The notes beneath the pieces are model-generated. The model was not told the origin of the DNA, did not search any database, and saw only the letters and a program-made list of their open reading frames with translations. Shown here one piece after another: positions 55,539-63,254 of a stretch of DNA of 64,000 nt; the stretch's first letter is position 1; the number at the start of each line of letters is the position of its first letter. The DNA is from Frateuria_A sp035943815 (GTDB taxonomy: Bacteria > Pseudomonadota > Gammaproteobacteria > Xanthomonadales > Rhodanobacteraceae). The DNA lies in the NCBI RefSeq assembly GCF_035943815.1, contig NZ_DASZBU010000017.1, positions 51,182 through 115,181 on the forward strand. The letters are read 5' to 3'. The position numbers were made by a program, and so were the translations under genes.

Positions 55539-56039
55539 ATGTACAAGACTCCGCCTTGCATCCTGCTGTTTGCTGTCGGCCTTCTCGCCGGCGCCACCGC
55601 CTCGGCGCAAACCACCATGCAGCCCGCCGGTTCCGGCGCCAGTGGCGACGCCTACCCTGCCGCGCCGCGTGATCCTGCACTCAAGCCGGTATTCGAACAA
55701 TTCGGCGGCAAGCCAGGCCTCGTCGCGCTGATGAACGATTTCATGGACAACCTGATGGCCGATCCGGTGACCCGGCCCTTCTTCCAGAATGCCGACCGCG
55801 AGCACATCAAGGCGGAGCTTGTGGACCAGTTCTGCGTGATCCTGGACGGCCCATGTACCTACACCGGCAAGGACATGGCCTCGGTGCACCGTGGCATGGA
55901 CGTCAATCGCGCCGACTTCAACGCGCTGGTCGAGGACTTGCAGAAGGCCATGAGCAAGCACGACATCCCGTTTCGTGCACAGAACAAGCTGTTGGCCAAA
56001 CTCGCGCCGATGCACCGCCAGATCATCACCAAGCCCTGA
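55539..56039 (+). CDS. Exported group 1 truncated haemoglobin
   Basis: 166 residues. A signal peptide (YKTPPCILLFAVGLLAGATASAQ) and a linker precede a 2-on-2 globin: FEQFGGKPGLVALMNDFMDNLMADPVTRPFF (helices B/C/E) and the proximal-His region ASVHRGMDVNRADFNALVEDL. The position is the same as in group I bacterial truncated haemoglobins. Export is unusual for this family, which is mostly cytoplasmic. GAGGA lies 8 bases before ATG 55539; ATG 55524 is an alternative. It is co-directional with the DUF3034 gene, which suggests a joint periplasmic or surface function. Confidence 0.88.
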   Translation: MYKTPPCILLFAVGLLAGATASAQTTMQPAGSGASGDAYPAAPRDPALKPVFEQFGGKPGLVALMNDFMDNLMADPVTRPFFQNADREHIKAELVDQFCVILDGPCTYTGKDMASVHRGMDVNRADFNALVEDLQKAMSKHDIPFRAQNKLLAKLAPMHRQIITKP

Positions 56040-56365
56040 GGGATTGAACCCTCAAACGAACGCCGCGAGCTACGCGTGGCGTTCGCGAAGAACGCGAAGA
56101 GTCCATGCCGAGCGGGCAATCGGCTTAAGCCAGGCGGTGATCCTGCTCATGCGAGGGATGAAGCCTCTTCCATGTAGAACCCGTCTGCCAGGTACTACAT
56201 GACGGGAGTCTCGCAAGCCGGCCAGAAGCGGGCGGCTGCCACCGCCCGACCTGCGGATTGCCCGCATCGCATCCGGGGCCCCGCGCCCCGCGCGGGCACC
56301 TGCATCCAAACCGCCGCAGCGTGCGTAGAGAGCTCGTTACGCAGCCGCCTGCCGCCGAGGTTTCG
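56040..56365. other. Intergenic region
   Basis: 326 bases between the truncated haemoglobin and BLUF genes. Short frames here lack starts and recognisable domains; nothing further is supported. Confidence 0.5.
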
Positions 56366-56932
56366 ATGTCACTCTGGCAACGTATTGTCTACATCAGCAA
56401 GGCCACTTTCGCCAACGCCGACCGCGGACCCGTGATCGAGCCGCAGATCGGCCGCATCCTGATGCAGTCGCGCCGCAACAATCCCACACGCGGACTAGTT
56501 GGTGCGCTGTACTACGGCGACGGGCATTTCTTCCAGGTGCTCGAGGGTGAGGCTGCGGCAATCGATGCCCTGCTCGACACGCTACGCAAAGACCCGCGCC
56601 ACGACGATCTGACGGTGCTCTCGCGCGTGCGCATCGAGCAGCCGAGCTTCAGCGGGTGGTCGATGAAGTACGTGGCCGCGGCAGACGAGGTAAGGCGGCT
56701 GCTGGCTTCGTTCGGCCATCGACGGTTCGACCCCTACGACTTCGACGATATGCAGGTCGCGTCCATGGTCGCGCTGCTGCAGCACCGCCCCCCGGCGCCC
56801 GACTTGCACGCGGAAGCGCCGTCACGGCGCGATCGCGACGATGCCGCGCGCCTCGCCCGTCGGGCGCTGGCGGTCGGCGCGGCAGCGCTGCTGCTCTCGC
56901 TGCTGGCGATCGTATTGGCATGGCGGCGGTAG
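56366..56932 (+). CDS. BLUF blue-light photoreceptor with C-terminal membrane anchor
   Basis: 188 residues. The BLUF domain (1-100) binds FAD through Tyr9 (RIVYISK), Asn39 (SRRNNPTRGLVG) and Gln57 (FFQVLEGE), and GWSMKYV carries the Trp/Met region that tunes the photocycle. Spacing from Asn to Gln (18) matches AppA; Tyr to Asn is six residues longer. After a charged linker the protein ends in one hydrophobic segment (ALAVGAAALLLSLLAIVLAW), a likely tail anchor. No enzymatic output domain is fused, so the signal must pass through a partner. The ATG at 56366 starts the domain directly. Confidence 0.93.
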   Translation: MSLWQRIVYISKATFANADRGPVIEPQIGRILMQSRRNNPTRGLVGALYYGDGHFFQVLEGEAAAIDALLDTLRKDPRHDDLTVLSRVRIEQPSFSGWSMKYVAAADEVRRLLASFGHRRFDPYDFDDMQVASMVALLQHRPPAPDLHAEAPSRRDRDDAARLARRALAVGAAALLLSLLAIVLAWRR

Positions 56933-57051
56933 CACGGATGTTGTCGTTGCTCGCCCGGGATCGCACCGGGCGGTCAGGATCGAACCGTCGACACCCACCC
57001 GCCGCACCGGTGCGGCGTCCTTTCCAAGCCAGCAATGGAGTCCAAGTCGCC

Positions 57052-57591
57052 ATGAAACCGTTCCAGACGATCGCCCTGGCCGGCCTGCTCGCCGTCGCGG
57101 CCAGCGCCCATGCCACGCTCAAGCCGGATACCCGCGCGCCGGATTTCAGCGCGCCTGCCTATCTCGACGGCAAGCCGTTCACCTTCAACCTCGCCGATGC
57201 GCTGAAGCAGGGTCCGGTGGTGCTGTACTTCTTCCCCGCGCCGCATACGGCCGGCTGCAACATCGAGGCACACCTGTTCTCGCAGGCGATCGACAAATTC
57301 AAGGCGCTGCACGCCACGGTGATCGGCGTCACCGCCGGCCACCTCGACCAGCTGGCGGTGTTCTCGCGCGAGACCAAGTACTGCAGCGGCAAATTTCCCG
57401 TAGCCGCCGACAAGGGCGCCAGGATCGCGAAGGAGTACGACGCCACGCTACTTCTCCGGCCGGGCTGGTCGGATCGCACCTCGTACGTCATCGCGCCCTC
57501 CGGCACGATCACCTACGTGTATTCCAGCCTGAGCCCGGACCTGCACATCCGGAAAACGCTGGAAGCCCTCGAAGCCATCGCCGCACACTGA
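57052..57591 (+). CDS. Exported peroxiredoxin (AhpC/TSA, BCP-like)
   Basis: 179 residues. A signal peptide (KPFQTIALAGLLAVAASAHA) leads to a thioredoxin-fold domain with the peroxidatic region FPAPHTAGCNIEAHLF, matching the TxxC arrangement of BCP-type enzymes. A second cysteine, in KYCSGKFPVAADK, could resolve the sulphenic acid. It should reduce peroxides in the periplasm. It lies 119 bases after the BLUF gene in the same direction, so light and oxidative-stress functions may be co-expressed; that is inference from position only. Confidence 0.9.
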   Translation: MKPFQTIALAGLLAVAASAHATLKPDTRAPDFSAPAYLDGKPFTFNLADALKQGPVVLYFFPAPHTAGCNIEAHLFSQAIDKFKALHATVIGVTAGHLDQLAVFSRETKYCSGKFPVAADKGARIAKEYDATLLLRPGWSDRTSYVIAPSGTITYVYSSLSPDLHIRKTLEALEAIAAH

Positions 57592-57618
57592 ACAGCGGCG
57601 TTCTGGCCTGCCGAGCCT

Positions 57619-57810
57619 CTAGTTGGTGCGACGGCGGCCTTCTGCCCGCCCCTTATCGACGGGGACAAATTCATCCAGGTGGTCGGTCCCGAGCTGAGCC
57701 AGATAATCGGCCCATGCCTGCAAGACCTCACGGCGCTGCTCACGACATTTGACACGTGCATAAGCCGCCTCTACCGCGTCCCTCGGTCCATACGTCACCG
57801 ACGAGCGCAA
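57619..57810 (-). pseudogene. C-terminal remnant of a tyrosine integrase
   Basis: The frame encodes RDAVEAAYARVKCREQRREVLQAWADYLAQL, which looks like the last helix region of prophage/island integrases (usually xVxAAYxRxxxxExRRxxMQxWADYLD). The catalytic Arg, His and Tyr region upstream of it is missing, so it is a scrap. It marks past insertion of a mobile island and sits at the edge of the scarred 57.6-64 kb region. The assignment is from short sequence resemblance. Confidence 0.55.
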
Positions 57811-57909
57811 AGTAGCTGGAGTAGTGCCGACGGACCTTGATAGCCAACGCTGCCATTACTAAATCAACACCATTGCCGCTTTCACCGCGTGGACCACCGA
57901 GACATTTCC

Positions 57910-58704
57910 ATGCAGATCGTTCTGACTCACCGCACAGCCGTCGTCACAGGATCCACCGCAGGCATCGGCCTCGCCATTGCCATCGGTCTCGCTCGCACCG
58001 GCGCCCGCGTCGTCATCACCGGCCGCACGCAGGCACGCGTCGACCAGGCCATTGCCGAAGTGAAGGCGCAGGTGCCCGACGCCGCACTGAGCGGGGTGGC
58101 CGGCGATCTGGCCACGCCCGAAGGCGCGGCGCATCTTGTTCAGCAGGTGCCCGACGCGGACATCCTCATCAACAACTTGGGGATCTTCGAGCCCAAGGGC
58201 TTCTTCGACATTCCCGACGAAGACTGGCAACGCTTCTTCGAGGTCAACGTGATGAGCGGCGTGCGCCTGTCGCGCCACTACGCACAAGGCATGGCCAAGC
58301 GTGGCTGGGGCCGCATCCAGTTCGTGTCCAGCGAATCGGGCGTGCAGATTCCGCCGGAGATGGTGCATTACGGCCTGACCAAGACGGCGCAGCTCGCCGT
58401 GTCCCGCGGCTTGGCCGAAACGCTGGCCGGCACCGGCGTCACGGTGAATGCGATCCTGCCTGGCCCCACGCGTTCCGAAGGCGTGGGCGACTTCTTCACC
58501 AAGATCGCCGCCGAGCAGGGCGTGCCACTGGAAGAGGTCGAGCGTGACTTCATCCAGACTCATCGACCCTCGTCGCTTATCAAGCGACTGGCGACGGTCG
58601 AGGAAGTGGCGAACCTATCGGTCTATCTCGCCTCCGAGCAGGCCTCTGCCACCACGGGCGCAGCGGTTCGCGTCGATGGCGGCGTAGTACGCTCGATTAC
58701 TTGA
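57910..58704 (+). CDS. SDR-family oxidoreductase
   Basis: 264 residues of the classical short-chain dehydrogenase type. The dinucleotide-binding loop is TGSTAGIG near residue 15, followed by NNLG and the catalytic Ser and Tyr-xxx-Lys (SSESG; HYGLTKTAQ). The C-terminal VARVDGG-like end is AVRVDGGVVRSIT. The substrate is unknown. ATG 57910 (QIVLTHRTAVVTG) is preferred over an in-frame GTG at 57889. The DJ-1/PfpI remnant follows 19 bases downstream, so the two probably once formed an operon. Confidence 0.9.
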   Translation: MQIVLTHRTAVVTGSTAGIGLAIAIGLARTGARVVITGRTQARVDQAIAEVKAQVPDAALSGVAGDLATPEGAAHLVQQVPDADILINNLGIFEPKGFFDIPDEDWQRFFEVNVMSGVRLSRHYAQGMAKRGWGRIQFVSSESGVQIPPEMVHYGLTKTAQLAVSRGLAETLAGTGVTVNAILPGPTRSEGVGDFFTKIAAEQGVPLEEVERDFIQTHRPSSLIKRLATVEEVANLSVYLASEQASATTGAAVRVDGGVVRSIT

Positions 58705-58715
58705 TCAAAAGAGGA

Positions 58716-58889
58716 ACTCGCGATGAAATCCTTGTGGTCGTCACCTCGCATGACAAGCTCGGCAACACCGGCGAAAAGACGGGCTTCTGGCTGAAAGCTT
58801 GCAGCGCCTTACTACGCCTTCGTCGACGCGGGCGCTGAGTTGACACTGGTCTCGCCGAAGGGCGGTCAGCCTCCACTCGACCCGGCGGT
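58716..58889 (+). pseudogene. DJ-1/PfpI family protein, frameshifted and truncated
   Basis: Two pieces in different frames match a DJ-1/PfpI (type 1 glutamine amidotransferase-like) protein. The first reads EILVVVTSHDKLGNTGEKTGFWL; the second reads APYYAFVDAGAELTLVSPKGGQPPLDP. The start codon region also lacks one A (ATGAAATCC, where ATGAAAATCC would restore the frame), and a second shift lies near 58800. The gene is cut after about 57 codons by the IS30 remnant starting at 58890. It is therefore non-functional. Confidence 0.75.
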
Positions 58890-59234
58890 TTCAACCGGTC
58901 GATGCAACAGCTTGTCGATATCGCTCGATCGGTATCTCAAAGCCCAAGGTCTTGCGTGGTCGTTCGTTGAGCTGCCTAGCCACTTCATCCAGCCTGGCCT
59001 GGGAATAGCCTGATAGGTCGATGCCTTTCCGTTGGTGTTTTCGTTCGTGCCGCGCTGCCACGGATGCTGCGGATCGCAGAAGTAGACCTGGATGTCGGTG
59101 GCCAGCGTAAAGCGACGGGGGTCGGCCAGCTCCTTGCCACGATCCCACGTCAGCGTCCGCTACAGCTCGGTGGGCAGCTTGCGTGCATTCTGGATCAGCG
59201 CAACCACCGTCTGCGTGTCCTTGTGGTCGAATGT
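58890..59234 (-). pseudogene. IS30-family transposase, C-terminal remnant
   Basis: On the minus strand one frame reads HKDTQTVVALIQNARKLPTEL, stop, then RTLTWDRGKELADPRRFTLATDIQVYFCDPQHPWQRGTNENTNG. Another frame continues with DLSGYSQARLDEVARQLNERPRKTLGFE. These are adjacent blocks of IS30 transposases, including the Asp of TWDRGKE and Glu of NENTNG. A nonsense codon near 59160 and a frame-shifting deletion after ENTNG show it is dead. The N-terminal half is gone, replaced by the IS3 orfA fragment. Confidence 0.85.
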
Positions 59235-59460
59235 CCAGCGCCAGCTCGGCGTACATCCGCTTCAGCCGCGCATTTTCCGCCTCGAGTTCCTTGACGCGCT
59301 TGAGGTCGGACACCTCCATGCCGCCGTATTTGCGCATCCACTGGTAGTAGGTCGGCACGCTGATGCCTGCCTGCCGGCAAATGTCCTTGGTCGGGACGCC
59401 AGCGTCCGCCTGCTTGAGGATCGAGACGATCTGCGTCTCGGTGAACTTCGACATCTTCAT
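59233..59460 (-). pseudogene. IS3-family OrfA remnant fused to the IS30 remnant
   Basis: 75 residues: KMSKFTETQIVSILKQADAGVPTKDICRQAGIS is the helix-turn-helix of IS3 OrfA, followed by the leucine-zipper stretch LKRVKELEAENARLKRMYAELALD. The match ends there and the DNA passes directly into IS30 sequence at about 59233, so orfB is missing. The start codon region at 59460 is intact. The hybrid frame stays open to 58891 and can be mistaken for a real 189-residue protein. Confidence 0.85.
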
Positions 59461-59770
59461 GGAACCACCTGGCTAGGGAACGATGCCAGAAAGTTCTACT
59501 TTCGAGATATCTACCTAGCGGGGAAGCTTACGCCCGCAGCAAGGCTAAGAGCGCGCATAAACCAATAGTCGCCCAAGATCAAGCTGTGCGCCCAACGGCG
59601 CTCGCGGAATGAAATCCTTGGTCACGAAATTCACAATGATGAGCCAAAAACCGACTGGGTTGCGGGAAAAGGCCTACAGACCAGTGAGTTCGCGGATCGT
59701 AGCGTCTTGAACTTGAGTTGACACGCGCACTACTCCGCCCAACGTCATGCGTGGGCGCGCGACCAATAGA
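59461..59770. other. Intergenic region at the left edge of the lanthipeptide block
   Basis: 310 bases. The first 60 or so probably belong to the end of the IS3 remnant. Beyond about 59560 the DNA becomes clearly AT-richer and continues into the lanthipeptide locus. No gene is supported. Confidence 0.5.
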
Positions 59771-60208
59771 ATGGAAGCTAAGGAGAAGGATCCTTTGGAA
59801 ACTTTGCCAAAAAACGTAGACTCCCTTAAGCAAGACGCAACATCCCCGCTACACGACCTAGCGCGGGTTATACGAAATCACAAGCTTCAGTGCACACGCC
59901 ACGACGCAGCTGACGGTGTCCACGACCGTAGAATCACTGAAATTCATAGCCTTCTCTCTCGGGTCTCTTATAGAGGCTGGAGCATTTCCCTACAGGAGAG
60001 GCCAAGGCCCGACCGGCCAGTCTTGCAGGTCCGATCTAGCGATATTTCTCCGGAATGCTGCGGCATGGTCGCGCAAACCGACGTATGTCAAGAGATGAGC
60101 GACGAGTTCATTCTCGATCTGCTGTTTGAAATAGTGAAAAACCTCGAGCTTCAATCGGCGGCGCACAGATTGAAAGCCTGCTTGGCACACACAGACCAGG
60201 GATCTTAA
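59771..60208 (+). CDS. Small protein of the lanthipeptide locus (paralogue A)
   Basis: 145 residues from ATG 59771. A TTG at 59795 has a better Shine-Dalgarno (AGGAGAAGGA) and would give 137 residues. No signal or membrane segment is seen. The middle (LLSRVSYRGWSISLQERPRPDRPVLQVR) and the end (MSDEFILDLLFEIVKNLELQSAAHRL) line up with the next gene's product, so the two are paralogues. Layout: an N-terminal helix, a strand pair ending in LQV, then an acidic helix. It resembles small phage/plasmid-type proteins with a YxDWxxxV core, but I know no named function. It may serve the peptide pathway as regulator or immunity factor; that is inference. Confidence 0.65.
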   Translation: MEAKEKDPLETLPKNVDSLKQDATSPLHDLARVIRNHKLQCTRHDAADGVHDRRITEIHSLLSRVSYRGWSISLQERPRPDRPVLQVRSSDISPECCGMVAQTDVCQEMSDEFILDLLFEIVKNLELQSAAHRLKACLAHTDQGS

Positions 60209-60210
60209 AG

Positions 60211-60678
60211 ATGTCGGAATCTCCGTACATTTCCTTGCGCTCGGGCCTTGACCACCTGCTTATCGAGCATGCACTTGATTGTGCTCACCCCCACCCTGCG
60301 CGAGTTTTCTTTGATAAGCAAAGTATCAGCTCTCTCCAGTGCCTTGTAGCAAAAATCACCTATCGCGATTGGCGAGCTGTTGTCTGTGAGGAGGACCAGC
60401 AAGCTTGGATTCAGATCCAGACTTTCATGGAAGACTCAAAGGGTGCCGGACTAATGTACAACAATAGCCGGCACATATTTCTTTGCCCAGAGATGGACGA
60501 CGCCTTTGTCCTCGAGATTGCCAAGCGCCTTATCGTTGAATTCGAGATGCATGAGTCCGCCGAGTTCTTTCGCGTAGATGGGGAACAGGTTTACTTTCCC
60601 CACGCTCCGACTGGGCAGCCGGTTCAATCTGTTCTCGCCCTGCGACATCGCCGCGCTGGCGAGCTACCTGCCTCCTAA
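60211..60678 (+). CDS. Small protein of the lanthipeptide locus (paralogue B)
   Basis: 155 residues. The shared features with the upstream paralogue are LVAKITYRDWRAVVCEEDQQAWIQIQ and MDDAFVLEIAKRLIVEFEMHESAEFF; this copy adds RVDGEQVYFPH at the end. Its ATG is 2 bases after the upstream stop, which implies coupled translation. Composition is AT-richer than the core genome. No enzyme motif is recognisable. The gene ends 94 bases before the precursor gene, with a perfect hairpin between. A role tied to the lanthipeptide is likely from position but unproven. Confidence 0.7.
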   Translation: MSESPYISLRSGLDHLLIEHALDCAHPHPARVFFDKQSISSLQCLVAKITYRDWRAVVCEEDQQAWIQIQTFMEDSKGAGLMYNNSRHIFLCPEMDDAFVLEIAKRLIVEFEMHESAEFFRVDGEQVYFPHAPTGQPVQSVLALRHRRAGELPAS

Positions 60679-60692
60679 CTTAAGTCTTCGCT

Positions 60693-60713
60693 TTGCGCCC
60701 AGGGTGGGCGCAA
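60693..60713. promoter_or_regulatory. Perfect inverted repeat upstream of the precursor gene
   Basis: TTGCGCCCA-GGG-TGGGCGCAA: 9-bp arms, 3-base centre, located 15 bases after paralogue B and 59 bases before the precursor ATG. No T-run follows, so an operator or RNA hairpin is more likely than a terminator. Confidence 0.7.
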
Positions 60714-60772
60714 TAACTGCCCCGACGAATGACAGTCGCGGGGATCTACGATAACTGTATGGAGACTGAAAT

Positions 60773-60910
60773 ATGAGTAACGCTCTCAACCTTCAGAAAC
60801 TGGCGATGGACTCGAAGGCGCCGAGTTTGGCTCCCTCCTGCCTGTCCTGGCAGAGCTGCAACTCGAACCAGAGTGGCAAGAGCGAAGGCCAGGGCGCTTC
60901 CGGCGCTTAA
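60773..60910 (+). CDS. Class III lanthipeptide precursor (LanA-like)
   Basis: 45 residues, too short to be listed by usual ORF cut-offs. The leader contains ALNLQKLAM, which fits the LxLQxL motif that LanKC enzymes bind (compare ILNLQDLE in labyrinthopeptin and FDLQSME in SapB precursors). The core begins around residue 16 and has Ser22-Cys-Leu-Ser25-Trp-Gln-Ser-Cys29, i.e. Ser-xx-Ser-xxx-Cys, the labionin/lanthionine pattern; Cys23 is a second thiol. The tail is rich in Ser, Asn, Gln and Gly (SNQSGKSEGQGASGA). GGAGA lies 8 bases before the ATG. The synthetase gene follows after a hairpin. Confidence 0.85.
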   Translation: MSNALNLQKLAMDSKAPSLAPSCLSWQSCNSNQSGKSEGQGASGA

Positions 60911-60919
60911 GTAACTTCG

Positions 60920-60944
60920 GGCGAAGGTGGTAGCCACCTTCGCC
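60920..60944 (+). terminator. Attenuator-like hairpin between precursor and synthetase genes
   Basis: Perfect 11-bp stem (GGCGAAGGTGG/CCACCTTCGCC), 3-base loop, then TTTAT. It lies 9 bases after the precursor stop. Leaky terminators at this place commonly make peptide mRNA exceed enzyme mRNA in lanthipeptide operons. Confidence 0.85.
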
Positions 60945-60978
60945 TTTATATCGGCCTTTCAAGGATCACGAGAGACCC

Positions 60979-63210
60979 ATGCAGGATAACCCGTATTTGA
61001 TGTACACCCTAGCGGACCCTTTTCAGTTCGAGACGCTCGACAAGCGGGCGCCCTCTAGGGAATACCTTGATGTCGCGGAACAGATCGTACCGAGTACATG
61101 GTTATTAAAGCATCAGGGCGTCTGGACAGAGGCGTTGCCCCCAATGGACACGTCTTCTTCTCCGAGTGGATGGAAAATACATCTTTCCGTTATACCCAAG
61201 GACGCTATAGCAATGCTCCTTGCGACGTTTCCCATCTTGGTTGACATGGGGCTACCATTCAAGTTCTGTACCGACCGGCGAATGCATGAGCTCACCCACA
61301 ACAAAAATTGGCCAAGGACGCAAATTGGCAAGTTTATTACCGTGTATCCAAGGAATGAAAATTTATTCCGGTCAGCGCTAGAGCGGCTATATGCTGTTAC
61401 CCGTGAATTTAATGGGCCGTATATTCTCTCTGATAGGAACTATCGGAGCAGCAGGTGCTTGTTTTATCGCTACGGAGCTTACGGCTTTGACTATAGGCTT
61501 GAGCACAATGGCCATAGGATTGGCGGCTTTCCCCTGGAAAATGGAGAGTGGGTCGACGACATCCGCGCACCTGGCGCCTATAACCCCCTCGAGCTGCCGA
61601 TAGATTTCGATGACGACATTCAGGAACCACCAGCGCCAGACTCGGTTCTTCTCCACGGGCGTTACCGGATAGCAAGCGTCATAAAATTCACTGGGGAAGG
61701 CGGGACGTACTTCGGGCACGATGAACTGCTTGACAAGCCGGTGGTGGTGCGAGAGCACAGGGATGGCCTTGGAGGATTAGCGGGAGTGGATGACTTGCCT
61801 CCTGGGTTCGCCATGGTTACGGAGGCCAGGGTCCTAGCCAAGCTGGCAGATACAGGCATCACACCTAAGTTGGTCGATTGCTTTGAAGAAGACTCGCACT
61901 GGTTTCTAGTTCAGGAACGCTTGGAGGGTTATGAAACCCTCTGGGGCGCCGCCATGAATTTCTACTTTACGAGAGATAAACAGACCGCGTCCGATACTTT
62001 TAGCGTCATTCTGAAAATAGTCCTCTCCATCGCGGAAGCGATAAAAAGCATACATTCCCACCACGTTGTAATTAGGGACTTGACGAAGACAAATGTCCTC
62101 GCGAGTCCGGACGGCAACATCCGCTTCATCGACTTTGAGTTCGCACACGACATTGGCTCGGGTCGCGCCTGGGTCAACGGCTGGACTTCGGGTTACGCAT
62201 CAAAAGATCAACGGGCTGATGCAAAGCCATGCTTTGAAGATGACTATTACGCCTTTGGGGTCCTGATCCTAGATCTACTGACATTCAGTGCGAGCGGCTA
62301 TGACCTGAATCGCGAAGGAATCCTTGCTCGCCTGCGAATGAATTTGGCGGACCTGGGGTTCCCGCGTGGCGTCGAAAAGATCGTAAGAGGATTGACAGAT
62401 CAGGATAAGGGGAAACGCTGGACTATCCAAGACGCCATCGACGCCTTTTTACGGATGGAGATAGGCGATTGGCACCAGACACCGTTCCCCACTCTACTTA
62501 GGTCTTCACCCGAAGCAGGTGAGCTAAGGTACCGGGAGGTGCTCGACGGGCTCTGCGAGTACTTAGAGGCAAGTGCCAGCCCCGAGCGTCCAGATCGATT
62601 GTGGCCTGCTTCACCAGAGGTCTGGACCACTAATCCCGTGAGTATCAAGTTTGGGGCGGCTGGCACCGCCTATTTCCTGTTGAACGCACGTGGTCGCGTA
62701 GACGACACGACCCTAGACTGGATTGTCTCACGCACGGGTTCGCGGAACTGCCCCCCCGGCCTCTATAGCGGCCTGGCGGGAGTAGCTTGCTTTCTCCTCG
62801 ATGCGGGGCGTGGGGAGCAAGCGTCTGCAGTCATGGATATTGCGTTGCGTGAGTGTAAGTCCGCCTCGATACCGCACGGCTTCACCACTGGCCTGGCGGG
62901 AATCGGAACGGCCGCTCTGACGTTCTATCGTGAAACCGGCATCTCCACGTATCTCGATGAAGCCCTGGGTCTAGCCGAGCGGTTGGTAGGTGCGTCGGTC
63001 CCAACTTCTGATGGCATCTCTTGGTCCTACGAAGGCATCACGTCCCTCGGCTTCGCCTACGGTGCGAGCGGTGTGGCGCTTTTCCTCTTGCAGTGCGGTC
63101 TCGCTTCAACGGAGAGGGTCTACTTAGATGCTGCGCAAGCTGCCCTAGACTATGACCTGAGCTTTCGCGTTGATCGCGCAGACCGGCGACGTCCCCCCAC
63201 CTTTGAGTAG
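60979..63210 (+). pseudogene. Class III lanthionine synthetase (LanKC), cyclase domain truncated by an IS3 element
   Basis: 743 codons. The N-terminal lyase region (1-205) has GWKIHLSVIPKDA, KFITVYPRNENLF and GPYILSDRNYRSSRCLFYRYG. The kinase domain (about 230-490) has GEGGTYFGHDE, the catalytic loop IRDLTKTN and FIDFEFAHD. The usual ATP-binding Lys of VVLKEARP is Arg here (VVVREHR). The LanC-like domain (from about 555) shows GLYSGLAGVA, GFTTGLAGIG and GFAYGASGVALFLL, then breaks off at DYDLSFRV; the last ten or so codons look like IS sequence. About 100-150 residues are missing, including the segment that would reveal zinc ligands, so class III versus IV is judged from leader and kinase features. 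Probably inactive unless the cut protein still works. Confidence 0.88.
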
Positions 63211-63254
63211 CACACTGGTTTGGAGTCCAATCCCCCATCCGAAGGAGATTGGAC

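Noticed and set aside
58891..59460. Single 189-residue transposase gene
   Set aside because: The two halves come from different IS families and the IS30 half changes frame, so it is a composite of remnants.
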